Counted from the first letter of the stretch, positions 32,584 to 41,297 are shown. The stretch is 64,000 nucleotides of DNA from Actinoplanes auranticolor (GCF_018332655.1 NZ_BOQL01000043.1:62001-126000), one strand, 5' to 3'. Notes: a model not told the origin generated them from the sequence alone. Program-made: numbers and translations.

Positions 32584-33026
32584 CGCGGCACCTCCGCGCC
32601 GAACAGGCCGTTCTCCGCGCTGAGCAGTCCGTCAAGCAGCTGGAGGATGTCGGCGGTCTCGGCCGGCCCGCCCAGGATCACGATTTTCATCCGGGATCGT
32701 CCCTTGTCGTAGATGGTCTGTAGGCGCAGCGGCTCGGGGGAGGCCCGGGGGGCCTGGGCGCCGGCCGTGAGCAGGGTGCTGAGCCGGTCGGCCGCTCCCG
32801 GCGCCAGGCCGTCGATCTGCACGATGCTGGACACCTCGACGTGCCCGCCCGCAGCGGCGGCGACCGGCGCACCGGTCAGGGCCTCGAGGTCCGCGCGGGC
32901 GATCCGGTACTGCTTGCCGATCTTGACGGCCTTGAGCCGGCCGTCGCGGACGTAGTTGCGGACCGTGCGCACGTGCAGTCCCAGTCGCTCGGCCACCTGC
33001 TCGACCGAGTACATGTCATTACCCAT
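32580..33026 (-). CDS. excisionase-type helix-turn-helix protein fused to an unknown domain
   Basis: A 148-residue protein. Residues about 5-52 are a MerR/excisionase winged helix (MYSVEQVAERLGLHVRTVRNYVRDGRLKAVKIGKQYRIARADLEAL). The remaining 95 residues (VEVSSIVQIDGLAPGAADRLSTLL, then SRMKIVILGGPAETADILQLLDGLL) form a small alpha/beta domain that I do not recognise and which may bind the DUF4180 partner or a ligand. A TACCGT -10-like box near 33058 and GGGGAG before the ATG support transcription from this point. Start could be four codons later. Confidence 0.8.
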   Translation of the reverse strand: MGNDMYSVEQVAERLGLHVRTVRNYVRDGRLKAVKIGKQYRIARADLEALTGAPVAAAAGGHVEVSSIVQIDGLAPGAADRLSTLLTAGAQAPRASPEPLRLQTIYDKGRSRMKIVILGGPAETADILQLLDGLLSAENGLFGAEVPR

Positions 33027-33173
33027 CGCTCCCCAAAATCGCTGTCTCAGGGAAGGATACGGTATCAAGCAGTATGAGCGGAGCAGCAGCTCGCCGACCG
33101 GGGGTGGGGCACAATGACGCTGACGGCAGCCGGGAGCGAGCGGCTGGGCTGTCGCGCAAGGGGTTGAGGGAGG

Positions 33174-33189
33174 GTCGGGTTAACCCTAC
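33174..33189. promoter_or_regulatory. 16-bp palindrome upstream of the histidine kinase gene
   Basis: GTCGGGTTAACCCTAC has a perfect GGGTTAACCC core and matches the palindrome at 35232 at 13 of 16 positions. It ends 46 nt before the TAGCGT -10 box of the kinase gene, the same distance as at the transporter gene. Candidate binding site of the response regulator at 34585. Confidence 0.65.
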
Positions 33190-33235
33190 TGTCGACTGGG
33201 CAGTCAGCGGGATCGGACGGGAGGCCTCGAGTGCC

Positions 33236-33241
33236 TAGCGT
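33236..33241 (+). promoter_or_regulatory. -10 box of a leaderless promoter (TAGCGT), kinase gene
   Basis: TAGCGT, 7 nt, ATG at 33249. GATCGG occurs 25 nt before it, as GATCGA does before the transporter's -10. Confidence 0.6.
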
Positions 33242-33248
33242 CAACGGT

Positions 33249-34556
33249 ATGACCACCACCTCCGCCCCCGCCGAGTTCGAACCGGGTCTGGCTCAGCGCG
33301 TGCTGCGCCGGCTGGGCCAGGACACCCTCTACATCGCGGTCGGCTTTCCGCTGGGCCTCATCACGCTGGTCCTCTGCATGGTCGGCTTCTTCTTCGGCCT
33401 CGGGGCGGCGATCATCTGGATCGGGGTGCCCGCGCTGGTCGGCACCATCATGCTGGCCCGCGGCTTCGCCACCTTGGAGCGCGCCCGCCTCGCCCCGGTC
33501 CTCGGCCGCCGGCTGCCGCACCCGACCTACAAGCGCGCGGCGCCGGACGCCGGCATCGCCCGCCGGGCCCTCACCCCGCTCAGCGACGGGCAGTCGTGGC
33601 TCGATCTGCTGCACGGCATGTTCCGGTTCATCCCCAGCACCCTCGCCTTCGCCTTCGCGGTGGCCTGGTGGGCCGGCGCGCTCGGTGGGCTGACCTTCCC
33701 GTTGTGGGACTGGTCGATCCCGCGCGGGCCGGACAACCAGGATCTGCCGGAGCTGCTCGGCCTCGGGGCCGACTACTCCACCCGGGTCGTCTTCCACATG
33801 GCGATCGGCTTCTTCTTCGCCGGCACCCTGGTGCCGGTGATCCGCGGCCTGGCGATGCTGGAGGCCGGTTTTGCCCGAGGGCTGCTCAGCGGGGTCAACG
33901 AGCTGCGCGAGCAGGTGGCCTCGGCCGAGGCGGCCCGCGACACCGCTCAGGCCCAGAAGGCGGCGGCCGTCTCCGCCGAGGCGACCGCGCTGCGCCGGCT
34001 CGAGCGCGACATCCACGACGGTCCCCAGCAGCGGCTGGTCCGGCTGGCCATGGATCTGGGCCGGGCCCAGCAGCAGTTCAGCTCCGACCCGGAGGCCGCC
34101 AGAGCCACCGTCGCCGAGGCGCTGGCCCAGACCCGGGAGACCCTGGACGAGCTGCGGGCGCTCTCCCGCGGCATCGCCCCGCCGATCCTGGTCGACCGCG
34201 GCCTGCAGGCGGCGCTGACCGCGCTGGCCGGGCGCAGCACCATCCCGGTCGACCTGGACGCGCCCCCGATCTCGCGGCTCGACCCGGCGGTGGAGACGAC
34301 CGCGTACTTCGTCGTGGCCGAGGCGCTCACCAACGTCGCCAAGCACAGCTACGCCGGTGAGGTGCAGGTCAGCGTCCGGCGGGCGCCGACCGGGCTGCTG
34401 ATCACGGTCGCGGACGACGGGGTCGGGGGAGCGAGCCTGGCCAAGGGGCACGGGCTGGCGGGCCTGTCGGACCGGGTCGAGGCGGCCGGCGGCGTGATGA
34501 GCCTGGAGAGTCCGGCCGGTGGTGGCACGACCCTGACGGTCGCCCTCCCCCTCTGA
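33249..34556 (+). CDS. sensor histidine kinase, NarL/DesK type
   Basis: A 435-residue membrane kinase. The N-terminal sensor (about 20-215) has four hydrophobic segments and a short outer loop (DWSIPRGPDNQDLPELLGLGADY). A coiled linker leads to the HisKA_3 dimerisation helix LERDIHDGPQQRLVRLAMDLG (phospho-His) and a HATPase with VAEALTNVAKHS, VADDGVGG and GHGLAGLSDRV. The ATG at 33249 is preferred because TAGCGT lies 7 nt before it; a GTG at 33231 with GGGAGG upstream is the alternative. The cognate regulator is the next gene. Confidence 0.9.
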   Translation: MTTTSAPAEFEPGLAQRVLRRLGQDTLYIAVGFPLGLITLVLCMVGFFFGLGAAIIWIGVPALVGTIMLARGFATLERARLAPVLGRRLPHPTYKRAAPDAGIARRALTPLSDGQSWLDLLHGMFRFIPSTLAFAFAVAWWAGALGGLTFPLWDWSIPRGPDNQDLPELLGLGADYSTRVVFHMAIGFFFAGTLVPVIRGLAMLEAGFARGLLSGVNELREQVASAEAARDTAQAQKAAAVSAEATALRRLERDIHDGPQQRLVRLAMDLGRAQQQFSSDPEAARATVAEALAQTRETLDELRALSRGIAPPILVDRGLQAALTALAGRSTIPVDLDAPPISRLDPAVETTAYFVVAEALTNVAKHSYAGEVQVSVRRAPTGLLITVADDGVGGASLAKGHGLAGLSDRVEAAGGVMSLESPAGGGTTLTVALPL

Positions 34557-34571
34557 CGGGGGCGCAGCGCA

Positions 34572-34577
34572 TAGGCT
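34572..34577 (+). promoter_or_regulatory. -10 box of a leaderless promoter (TAGGCT), response regulator gene
   Basis: TAGGCT, 7 nt, ATG at 34585; the regulator can be made independently of the kinase gene. Confidence 0.5.
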
Positions 34578-34584
34578 CGTCGGC

Positions 34585-35229
34585 ATGCGGGTGGTGATTG
34601 CCGACGACGCCGTGCTGTTGCGCGAGGGTCTGGTCCGGCTGGTGGAGGAGAACGGGCATACCGTCGTCGCGGCTGTCGGCGACGGTCCGTCGCTGGTCGA
34701 GGCGATCGTCGAGCACCGGCCCGAGGTGTCCATCGTGGATGTACGGATGCCGCCGTCGCACACCGACGAGGGTCTGCGGGCGGCGGTCGAGGCCCGCAAG
34801 AAGGTGCCGGGCAGCCCGGTGCTGGTGCTGTCCCAGTACGTCGAGGTCGAGTACGCCGACGACCTGCTCGCCGACCGGACCGGGGCGATCGGCTATCTGC
34901 TCAAGGACCGCGTCTCCGAGGTCGCCGAGTTCCTCGACGCGCTGCGCCGGGTGGCCGGCGGCGGCACGGTGCTGGACCCGGAGGTGGTCGGCCAGCTGCT
35001 GGTCCGCCGCCGCCGCGACGACCCGCTGCGCAATCTCACCCCCCGCGAGCGCGAAGTGCTGGGCCTGATGGCCGAGGGCCGTTCGAACACGGCGATCGCC
35101 CGCAAGATGGTGGTGACCGAGGGCGCGGTGGAGAAGCACGTGCGCAACATCTTCACCAAGCTGGACCTGCCGCCGGACGAGGAACAGCACCGCCGGGTCC
35201 TGGCCGTGCTGACCTACCTGCAGTCCTGA
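34585..35229 (+). CDS. NarL/LuxR-type response regulator
   Basis: A 214-residue regulator: receiver (1-125) with acidic pocket IADDAV, phospho-acceptor Asp52 in VSIVDVRMPP and Lys in YLLKDRVSEV; LuxR helix-turn-helix LTPREREVLGLMAEGRSNTAIARKMVVTEGAVEKHVRNIFTKL (about 148-190). It follows the kinase by 28 nt. The palindromes at 33174 and 35232 are its likely sites, implying control of the kinase gene and the MMPL transporter. Confidence 0.92.
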   Translation: MRVVIADDAVLLREGLVRLVEENGHTVVAAVGDGPSLVEAIVEHRPEVSIVDVRMPPSHTDEGLRAAVEARKKVPGSPVLVLSQYVEVEYADDLLADRTGAIGYLLKDRVSEVAEFLDALRRVAGGGTVLDPEVVGQLLVRRRRDDPLRNLTPREREVLGLMAEGRSNTAIARKMVVTEGAVEKHVRNIFTKLDLPPDEEQHRRVLAVLTYLQS

Positions 35230-35231
35230 CC

Positions 35232-35247
35232 GTAGGGCTAGCCCTAC
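35232..35247. promoter_or_regulatory. perfect 16-bp palindrome upstream of the MMPL gene
   Basis: GTAGGGCTAGCCCTAC is fully self-complementary, begins 2 nt after the regulator's stop codon, and ends 46 nt before the TAGCGT -10 of the MMPL gene. Confidence 0.75.
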
Positions 35248-35293
35248 CCCCGACCGGCCTGCTCACCGGATCGATCGGCCGCTCCGCGCTCCC

Positions 35294-35299
35294 TAGCGT
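35294..35299 (+). promoter_or_regulatory. -10 box of a leaderless promoter (TAGCGT), MMPL gene
   Basis: TAGCGT, 8 nt, ATG at 35308; CCTAGCGTCAAC is shared with the kinase promoter. Confidence 0.6.
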
Positions 35300-35307
35300 C
35301 AACACCC

Positions 35308-37503
35308 ATGAAGCACAGGGAGAATGTCACCGGATTCGCGGCCCGGGCCGCGATGTGGAGTGCGCGGCACCGCACTCTCGCCATCATCGGCTGGATAGCG
35401 TTCGTCGTCGGCGTGACCGTCCTCAGCGGACAGATCGGGACCCGTGAGGCCACCGATTCCGACCAGGGACACGGGGAGTCCGGTCGGGCCACGGTCCTCG
35501 TCGAGCAGGCCGGCTTCCCGGTCCAGCCGGCCGGGGAGATGGTCATCGTCCAGGGCGCCGACCGGGACGCCGCCGTCGCCGACGTCACGCGGTCGCTCAC
35601 CGGGCGGCCGGAGGTCGGAGCCGTCGCCGAGCCGCTCACCTCACCGGACGGGCAGGCGTCGCTCGTCACCTTCACCATGACCGGGGACCCGGACACCGCC
35701 AAGGAGCGGGTGGGGCCGCTGCTCGACACGGTCGCCGGGGTGCAGGGCCGGCATCCGGGTGTCTACGTCGCCCAGGCCGGTGACGCCAGCGGCAGCAAGC
35801 TCATCGGGGACTCCCTCGACGAGGGGCTGAGCAGGCTGTCGATGCTGTCCATCCCGGTCACCCTCGGCATCCTGCTGGTGGCGTTCGGCGCGGTCGTCGC
35901 CGCCCTGCTGCCCGTCGGCCTGGCCCTCACGGCCATCGTCGCCGCGATCGGCTTGCTCGCGGGGGCGAGCCGGCTCGCGCCGACCGTCGACACCACCGCC
36001 CACGTCATGCTGCTCGTCGGCCTCGCGGTCGGCGTCGACTACTGCCTCTTCTACATCCGCCGGGAGCGCGACGAGCGGCGTAACGGCGCCGATCCGCACC
36101 GGGCACTGCTGATCGCCGCGCAGACCTCCGGCCGGTCGATCTGGATCTCCGGCCTGACCGTCATCGTGGCCATGGCCGGGATGTTCTTCACCATGGACGC
36201 CACGTTCACCAGCTTCGGGATGGCCACGATCCTGGTGGTGGCGACCGCGGTCCTGGGTTCGCTGACCGTGCTCCCCGCGCTGCTCTCGGCGCTGGGCGAC
36301 CGGGTCGACGCGATCAAGATCCCCGGGCTGTACCGCCGGCACAGCGAGGGCCGGGCCTGGCGCTGGGTGCTGCGGGTCGTCCTGGCCAAGCCGTTGATCT
36401 CGACGGTCGTCGCCGTCGGGGTGCTGGCCGCGCTGGCCGCACCGGCGCTGGACCTGCGTACCAAGGGCGAGAGCATCGAGGACCTGTCGCCCAAGCAGCC
36501 GATCGTGCAGACCATGGTGGCGATCAGCCGGGCGTTCCCCGCCGAGGTGGTCCCGGCCGAGGTGGTGGTCAAGGCGCAGACCGTGCGGGGGCCGCAGTTC
36601 GAGGCCGCGCTGGCCGATTTCCGCCGCGCCGCGGCGGCGAGCAAGCAGCTGCGCGAGCCGATCGAGGTTCGGGTCAATCCGGCCGGTACGGTCGCGGTCG
36701 TCTCGGTCGGTCTGGCGGGCAACGGCAGCGACCGTACGTCGGAACGCGCCGTCGAGACCCTGCGGACGACGGTGGCACCGGGCGCCTTCGGCAAGCTCGC
36801 GGGTTCGACCGTGGCGGTCACCGGTGACACCGCCCAGGGCATGGACTTCAACCAGCGGCTGACCGACTCGCTGCCCTGGGTGTTCGGATTCGTCCTGGGC
36901 CTGGCGTTCCTGCTGCTGCTGGTGTCGTTCCGGTCCGTGGTGGTGGCGGTGACCGGCGTGGTGCTCAACCTGCTGTCGGTCGCGGCGGCCTACGGCATGC
37001 TGGTGTTCGTCTTCCAGTACGGCAACTTCGAGTCGGTGCTGGACTTCAAGTCCGGCGGCGGGATCACCAACTGGATGCCGCTGTTCCTGTTCATCATCCT
37101 GTTCGGCCTGTCCATGGACTACCACGTCTTCGTGCTGAGCCGGATCCGCGAGGGCCACGACCGTGGCCTGGCGACCAAGCAGGCGGTGAGCGAGGGCATC
37201 GGCCGTACGGCCGGCGTGATCACCAGCGCGGCGATGGTGATGGTGGCGGTCTTCGCCCTGTTCGCCACCCTGCCGCTGATCTCGACCAAGGAACTGGGAG
37301 TGGGCCTGGCCGCCGCGGTCCTGCTGGACGCGACCATCATCCGCGCGGTCCTGCTCCCCGCGGTGATGGCCCTGCTGGGCGACAAGAACTGGTGGCTACC
37401 CCGCTGGCTGAACTGGCTCCCCGCGGTATCCCACGACCTCCCCCCGGCCCCGCCCACGACCCCCCAACCCCGCGAGGACCGCGAACTCACCCCGGCCCTC
37501 TGA
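35308..37503 (+). CDS. MMPL-family (RND superfamily) transporter
   Basis: A 731-residue membrane protein with two MMPL repeats: one helix, an outer loop of about 140 residues and five helices, then the same again. Family marks include LLVGLAVGVDYCLFYIRRERDE in the first half and LFGLSMDYHVFVLSRIREGHDRG in the second, each with the Asp-Tyr proton-relay pair. MMPL proteins export lipids or drugs using the proton gradient. It is the third member of a kinase-regulator-transporter set and its promoter bears the shared palindrome; a terminator follows. Substrate is unknown. Confidence 0.92.
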   Translation: MKHRENVTGFAARAAMWSARHRTLAIIGWIAFVVGVTVLSGQIGTREATDSDQGHGESGRATVLVEQAGFPVQPAGEMVIVQGADRDAAVADVTRSLTGRPEVGAVAEPLTSPDGQASLVTFTMTGDPDTAKERVGPLLDTVAGVQGRHPGVYVAQAGDASGSKLIGDSLDEGLSRLSMLSIPVTLGILLVAFGAVVAALLPVGLALTAIVAAIGLLAGASRLAPTVDTTAHVMLLVGLAVGVDYCLFYIRRERDERRNGADPHRALLIAAQTSGRSIWISGLTVIVAMAGMFFTMDATFTSFGMATILVVATAVLGSLTVLPALLSALGDRVDAIKIPGLYRRHSEGRAWRWVLRVVLAKPLISTVVAVGVLAALAAPALDLRTKGESIEDLSPKQPIVQTMVAISRAFPAEVVPAEVVVKAQTVRGPQFEAALADFRRAAAASKQLREPIEVRVNPAGTVAVVSVGLAGNGSDRTSERAVETLRTTVAPGAFGKLAGSTVAVTGDTAQGMDFNQRLTDSLPWVFGFVLGLAFLLLLVSFRSVVVAVTGVVLNLLSVAAAYGMLVFVFQYGNFESVLDFKSGGGITNWMPLFLFIILFGLSMDYHVFVLSRIREGHDRGLATKQAVSEGIGRTAGVITSAAMVMVAVFALFATLPLISTKELGVGLAAAVLLDATIIRAVLLPAVMALLGDKNWWLPRWLNWLPAVSHDLPPAPPTTPQPREDRELTPAL

Positions 37504-37512
37504 CGGACGGCA

Positions 37513-37546
37513 GAAAGGGCGAGCGCCGAATGGCGCTCGCCCTTTC
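37513..37546 (+). terminator. intrinsic terminator after the MMPL gene
   Basis: A perfect 15-bp stem (37513-37527 GAAAGGGCGAGCGCC with 37532-37546) and a GAAT loop. Confidence 0.9.
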
Positions 37547-37643
37547 CGTTCGTGCGACATCTTCAGCCCGGCGCACCCGCAACGGCCTCGACCAGCAGCC
37601 TCATCGGGCTGGCGTCACAGGAGGTTGCTGTGGGCGTACCAAA

Positions 37644-37817
37644 TTACTTCTTGAAGGCGTCCTTGATGTTCTCGCCGGCCTGCTTGAGCTTCGAGCTGGA
37701 CTGGTCGGCCTTGCCGTCGGCCTCGAGGGACTTGTCGTCGGTCGCCTTGCCGAGGCCTTCCTTGACCTTGCCGCCCAGCTCTTCGGACTTGTTGTCAATC
37801 TTGTCGTCAGCAGCCAT
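37644..37817 (-). CDS. CsbD-family general stress protein
   Basis: A 57-residue, highly charged, Lys/Asp-rich protein (MAADDKIDNKSEELGGKVKE, then GLGKATDDKSLEADGKADQS) with the CsbD-type repeat of KxxGxxKExxG. CsbD proteins accumulate in general stress, and their mechanism is unknown. GGAGG lies 6 nt before the ATG. It stands alone between the MMPL terminator and the GGDEF-EAL gene. Confidence 0.88.
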   Translation of the reverse strand: MAADDKIDNKSEELGGKVKEGLGKATDDKSLEADGKADQSSSKLKQAGENIKDAFKK

Positions 37818-37899
37818 GGTGACCTCCAGGTGTGTGGCCTACGCACACTCAGGTACCCGCCCGCCGGGCTCGCAATCCTCATCACCGGAGGAAAGCCGC

Positions 37900-40209
37900 T
37901 CAGCCGCTCATCTGCCACTGCGGGACCGGCATCAGCGAGGCCGGCTCGCGGAGCAGTTCGCCGAACTTCTCCGCCGGCATCGGCCGGGCGAAGTAGTAGC
38001 CCTGCGCCGCGGTGTAACCCAGCGCCAGCAGCTGTTCCGCCTGCTCGGCCGTCTCCACGCCCTCGGCCACCGCGTGCAGCCCCAGCGCCTGGGCCAGGTG
38101 GATGACCGCCGCGGCGACCGGCGGGCGGCCGTCGACCTGCGCCTGGGTGAAGGAACGGTCCAGCTTGATCTCGTCGATCGGGCAGTCGTGCAGCAGCGTC
38201 AGCGTCGAGTGGCCGGTGCCGAAGTCGTCCAGCGACACCCGCACGCCGAGCGCCCGCAGCCGGTGCAGGTTGGTGATGGACTGGCCCGGTTCCAGGGCCA
38301 TGGTCTCGGTGATCTCCAGCACCACCCGGTCGGCGGCCAGGCCGTAACCGCGCAGCAGCGCCCCCACGTCCTCCGCGAAGCCGGGTTCGCGCAGGTCACG
38401 GGCCGACACGTTGACGTTCAGCACGCCCGGGGCCGGCTCGCCGTACTCGGCGATCCACTCCGCGAGCTGGGCCAGCGCCGTGCGCAGGACCCAGCGCCCG
38501 AGCGGCACGATCAGTCCGGTGCGCTCGGCCACCGGGATGAACGCGTCCGGCGCCAGCGTGCCGCGGGTCGGATGGGCCCAGCGGACCAGCGCCTCGCAGC
38601 CCAGGATCCGGCCGTCGTCGAGCGAGACGATCGGCTGGTAGAGCAGGAAGAGCCGGCCGCCGGTGATCGCTTCGCGCAGTTCGGCGCCGAGATGGGCGTG
38701 CTCCGTGCCGTGCGCCGCCATGCTGGCCTCGTAGTGCAGGTACGCCGTGCCGGCCAGCTTCTTCGCCGCGTACATCGCGATGTCGGCGTGCCGCAGCAGC
38801 ACCGAGGGCTCGTCGCCGGTGCGGCCGTCGGCGATCCCGATGCTGGCCCGGATTCCCAGCTCATGGCCGTCGGCGTAGACCGGCTGGCGCAGCGCGTTCA
38901 TCATCCGCTCGGCGGCCAGGTCGGCGGTGGCCGGATCGGCGTCGACCAGGACCACCACGAACTCGTCGCCGCCCAGACGCGCCACGGTGTCGCCGGCCCG
39001 CATGCAGTCCGCGAGCCGGCGCGCCACGCCGATCAGCAGCTGGTCCCCGACCTCGTGCCCGAGCGTGTCGTTGACCTCCTTGAAGTCGTCCAGATCGATC
39101 AGCGCCACCGCCACCGGGTGGTCGGTCGCGCCGGTCAGGGCCTGCTGCAGCCGGGTGTGGAACAGCACCCGGTTCGGCAGCTGGGTCAGCGCGTCATGGG
39201 TGGCGCCGTGGTCCAGCCGGCGCAGCAGCCGGTTGTTGTCCCGGAACGCGATGAGCTGGCGCAGCACCACGAGGGCGGTGGTCAGCACCGCGGCGACGAC
39301 CACGGCCAGCTGGTCGGCGTCCTGGTGCACGGTGACCGCGAGCAGCAGGCCGTCGACGGCGGCGACCGCCACGTACGGCAGCAGGCTGAACGACCGCCGC
39401 GGCGGGGCGACGATCTCGCGGCGGGCGCCGAGGCCGGCGTCCCGCTGGCGCATGGCGGCCATGGTGGCGAAGAAGTAGACGATCGGCGTGCAGGCCATGT
39501 CCGGGAACAGGTACGGATCGACCGCCTCGAACGGTGCCCGGAACATGGGCCCGACCGCGCCGATCAGCATGGCGGCGGCGATCAGCCGCAGGGCGCCGTT
39601 GTTGACGTAGAGGTGGCTGGAGAGCACGAACTTGGCCACGGCGAACACCGCGACCAGGGCGATCACGGTGACGAACAGCGAGGTGTAGACGGCGGTGCGG
39701 TCGCCTCCGCCGAGCGCGTCGCGGGTGGCGTAGTGCCAGATGAACACCGCGGCCGCGAGCACGACCGTGCCGGCGTCCAGGAAGACCCGCAGCAGCTCGC
39801 CCGGTGACTGGCGGCCCAGCGGGAGGCGGAAGAGGGCGTACATGATCGCGCCGACGCCGGCCGTGCAGAAGGCCAGCATGACCGGCCCGGTGTGGTGGCC
39901 GACCGGATCGTCGCTGGTCACGACGTCGAAGGCCTGGGTCGTGACGCCGATGCTGACGAAGACCAGCGCGAAGCTCAGGTGCCGCCAGAAGCGCCGGGTC
40001 GGCTCGGGCAGCGTCGGGGTGCGGGCCGTACGCAGGAACGCCAGGAACGTGACGATCGGCCCCAGAACCGCCGGCAGCCACAGCAGGGCCTTGGGTTCGA
40101 ACGGGTGCGCATAGTCGGCCATGACGCCCAGCACGGCCACGGCGGCGATGGCGCCCGAGGCCGGCACGAGCCGGTCACGAGGCGTGGCTGTCCCCTCAGA
40201 CCCGCCCAT
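37900..40209 (-). CDS. membrane GGDEF-EAL cyclic-di-GMP protein
   Basis: A 769-residue protein. The first 300 residues hold about eight membrane helices, perhaps a MASE-like sensor. The GGDEF domain (about 340-500) has an intact LGGDEFVVVL and THDALTQLPNRVLF; the EAL domain (about 510-760) has an intact CEALVRWAHP, VNVSARDL and DDFGTGHSTL. Both activities, making and breaking c-di-GMP, are possible; bifunctional proteins often show one. GGAG before the ATG fixes the start. A related GGDEF-EAL protein lies at 43913. Confidence 0.92.
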   Translation of the reverse strand: MGGSEGTATPRDRLVPASGAIAAVAVLGVMADYAHPFEPKALLWLPAVLGPIVTFLAFLRTARTPTLPEPTRRFWRHLSFALVFVSIGVTTQAFDVVTSDDPVGHHTGPVMLAFCTAGVGAIMYALFRLPLGRQSPGELLRVFLDAGTVVLAAAVFIWHYATRDALGGGDRTAVYTSLFVTVIALVAVFAVAKFVLSSHLYVNNGALRLIAAAMLIGAVGPMFRAPFEAVDPYLFPDMACTPIVYFFATMAAMRQRDAGLGARREIVAPPRRSFSLLPYVAVAAVDGLLLAVTVHQDADQLAVVVAAVLTTALVVLRQLIAFRDNNRLLRRLDHGATHDALTQLPNRVLFHTRLQQALTGATDHPVAVALIDLDDFKEVNDTLGHEVGDQLLIGVARRLADCMRAGDTVARLGGDEFVVVLVDADPATADLAAERMMNALRQPVYADGHELGIRASIGIADGRTGDEPSVLLRHADIAMYAAKKLAGTAYLHYEASMAAHGTEHAHLGAELREAITGGRLFLLYQPIVSLDDGRILGCEALVRWAHPTRGTLAPDAFIPVAERTGLIVPLGRWVLRTALAQLAEWIAEYGEPAPGVLNVNVSARDLREPGFAEDVGALLRGYGLAADRVVLEITETMALEPGQSITNLHRLRALGVRVSLDDFGTGHSTLTLLHDCPIDEIKLDRSFTQAQVDGRPPVAAAVIHLAQALGLHAVAEGVETAEQAEQLLALGYTAAQGYYFARPMPAEKFGELLREPASLMPVPQWQMSG

Positions 40210-40385
40210 GCGTCAGCTCCCTCACCTCGCCCGCCTATCGTCCTGATCGGTTGTCCCGCCAGGTTCGTGAGCGATTGGGTCGCTGTGTCCAGCAAAGCCG
40301 ACAAAGCGGACAGCAGGCCAGGGTCGCCCTGCCCTTCTCAAGATCATCACCTACAGTGGATCGCTGACAGCCCGAATGCTTGCGA

Positions 40386-40429
40386 GGGAGCGTCGCCGCG
40401 TGACGCTCCCCCCGGAACGAGGCCGGGGG
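40386..40429 (+). promoter_or_regulatory. two adjoining hairpins in the crcB leader region
   Basis: GGGAGCGTC (40386-40394) pairs with GACGCTCCC (40402-40410), and CCCCCGG (40409-40415) pairs with CCGGGGG (40423-40429); they overlap by 2 nt. They lie in the 275-nt gap between divergent genes, upstream of the TAGCGT promoter, so they belong to an upstream element or terminator. No fluoride riboswitch motif is visible. Confidence 0.35.
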
Positions 40430-40472
40430 TGGACGCCGCCACGTCCGCTCCCGGCCTCCCGGACCTCTGGGC

Positions 40473-40478
40473 TAGCGT
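40473..40478 (+). promoter_or_regulatory. -10 box of a leaderless promoter (TAGCGT), crcB
   Basis: TAGCGT, 6 nt, GTG at 40485, with no ribosome binding site. Confidence 0.55.
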
Positions 40479-40484
40479 GAACGT

Positions 40485-40883
40485 GTGCCGCAGGACCCCG
40501 CTTCGCGACCGCCGCTGCCGGTCCTGGCAGCGATCTCGGCGGGCGGCGTCCTGGGTGCGCTGTCCCGCTACGGCATCGGCGTGGCCTGGCCGCACGACCC
40601 GCGCGGCTTCGGCTGGTCCACCTGGATCGTCAACGTGAGCGGCTGCCTGCTGATCGGGATCCTGATGGTCCTGGTCACCCGGCTGCGCCCGGAACAGCGC
40701 CTGGTCCGCCCGTTCTGGGGTGTGGGAGTGCTCGGCGGCTACACGACCTTCTCCACCGCGAGCGTCGACGTCCTGCGTGCGGCCCCGGGCACCGCGCTGC
40801 TCTACCTGGGCGTGACGCTGATCGGCGCGCTGCTCGCGGTCTGGGCCGGCACGGCGGCGACGGAAGCGGTGCTGCGGCGATGA
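40485..40883 (+). CDS. crcB: fluoride channel subunit CrcB/Fluc (first of a pair)
   Basis: A 132-residue, four-helix fluoride channel subunit. The family marks are GGVLGALSRYGIG near the start, TWIVNVSGCLLIGILM (conserved Asn) and GVLGGYTTFSTASVDVL (the Thr/Phe motif lining the pore). The GTG start is set by the leaderless promoter. The next gene overlaps by 4 nt and encodes a second, unlike subunit, so the channel is probably a heterodimer, as in many Gram-positive bacteria. Confidence 0.92.
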   Translation: MPQDPASRPPLPVLAAISAGGVLGALSRYGIGVAWPHDPRGFGWSTWIVNVSGCLLIGILMVLVTRLRPEQRLVRPFWGVGVLGGYTTFSTASVDVLRAAPGTALLYLGVTLIGALLAVWAGTAATEAVLRR

Positions 40884-41239
40884 CGATGTTGCTCGTGGCC
40901 CTGGGCGCGGCGATCGGCGCACCGCTGCGCTACCTCACCGACCGGGCGATCCAGGCCCGGCAGACGTCCACGTTCCCGTGGGGCACGTTCACCGTCAACG
41001 TGGCCGGTTCGCTGCTGCTGGGCTACCTGATCGGGCTGCCCGTGGCGGCGTGGCTGTCCGCGCTGCTGGGCACGGGCTTCTGCGGGGCGCTGACCACGTA
41101 CTCGACGTTCAGCTACGAGACGTTGCGGCTGGTTCTCCAGGGGGAGCGGGTGCTGGCTGCGGCGTACGCGATCGGCAGTGTGCTCGCCGGTCTGGGCGCC
41201 GCCTACGCCGGCCTGCTGCTGGCGCAGACCGCGAACTGA
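40880..41239 (+). CDS. crcB: fluoride channel subunit CrcB/Fluc (second of a pair)
   Basis: A 119-residue partner subunit: AAIGAPLRYLTDRAI, WGTFTVNVAGSLLLGYLIG and GFCGALTTYSTFSYETLRL carry the same conserved Asn and pore motif. Translation is coupled to the first subunit by an ATGA overlap. Confidence 0.92.
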   Translation: MTMLLVALGAAIGAPLRYLTDRAIQARQTSTFPWGTFTVNVAGSLLLGYLIGLPVAAWLSALLGTGFCGALTTYSTFSYETLRLVLQGERVLAAAYAIGSVLAGLGAAYAGLLLAQTAN

Positions 41240-41297
41240 ATTTCCGCTGATACGGAGTTGAAACCGTCTCGGGACAGCAAACGATCTTGCTTGTTGT

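Noticed and set aside
40210-40484. Fluoride riboswitch before the crcB pair
   Set aside because: No match to the conserved crcB motif was found, and the TAGCGT leaderless promoter leaves no room for a leader RNA.
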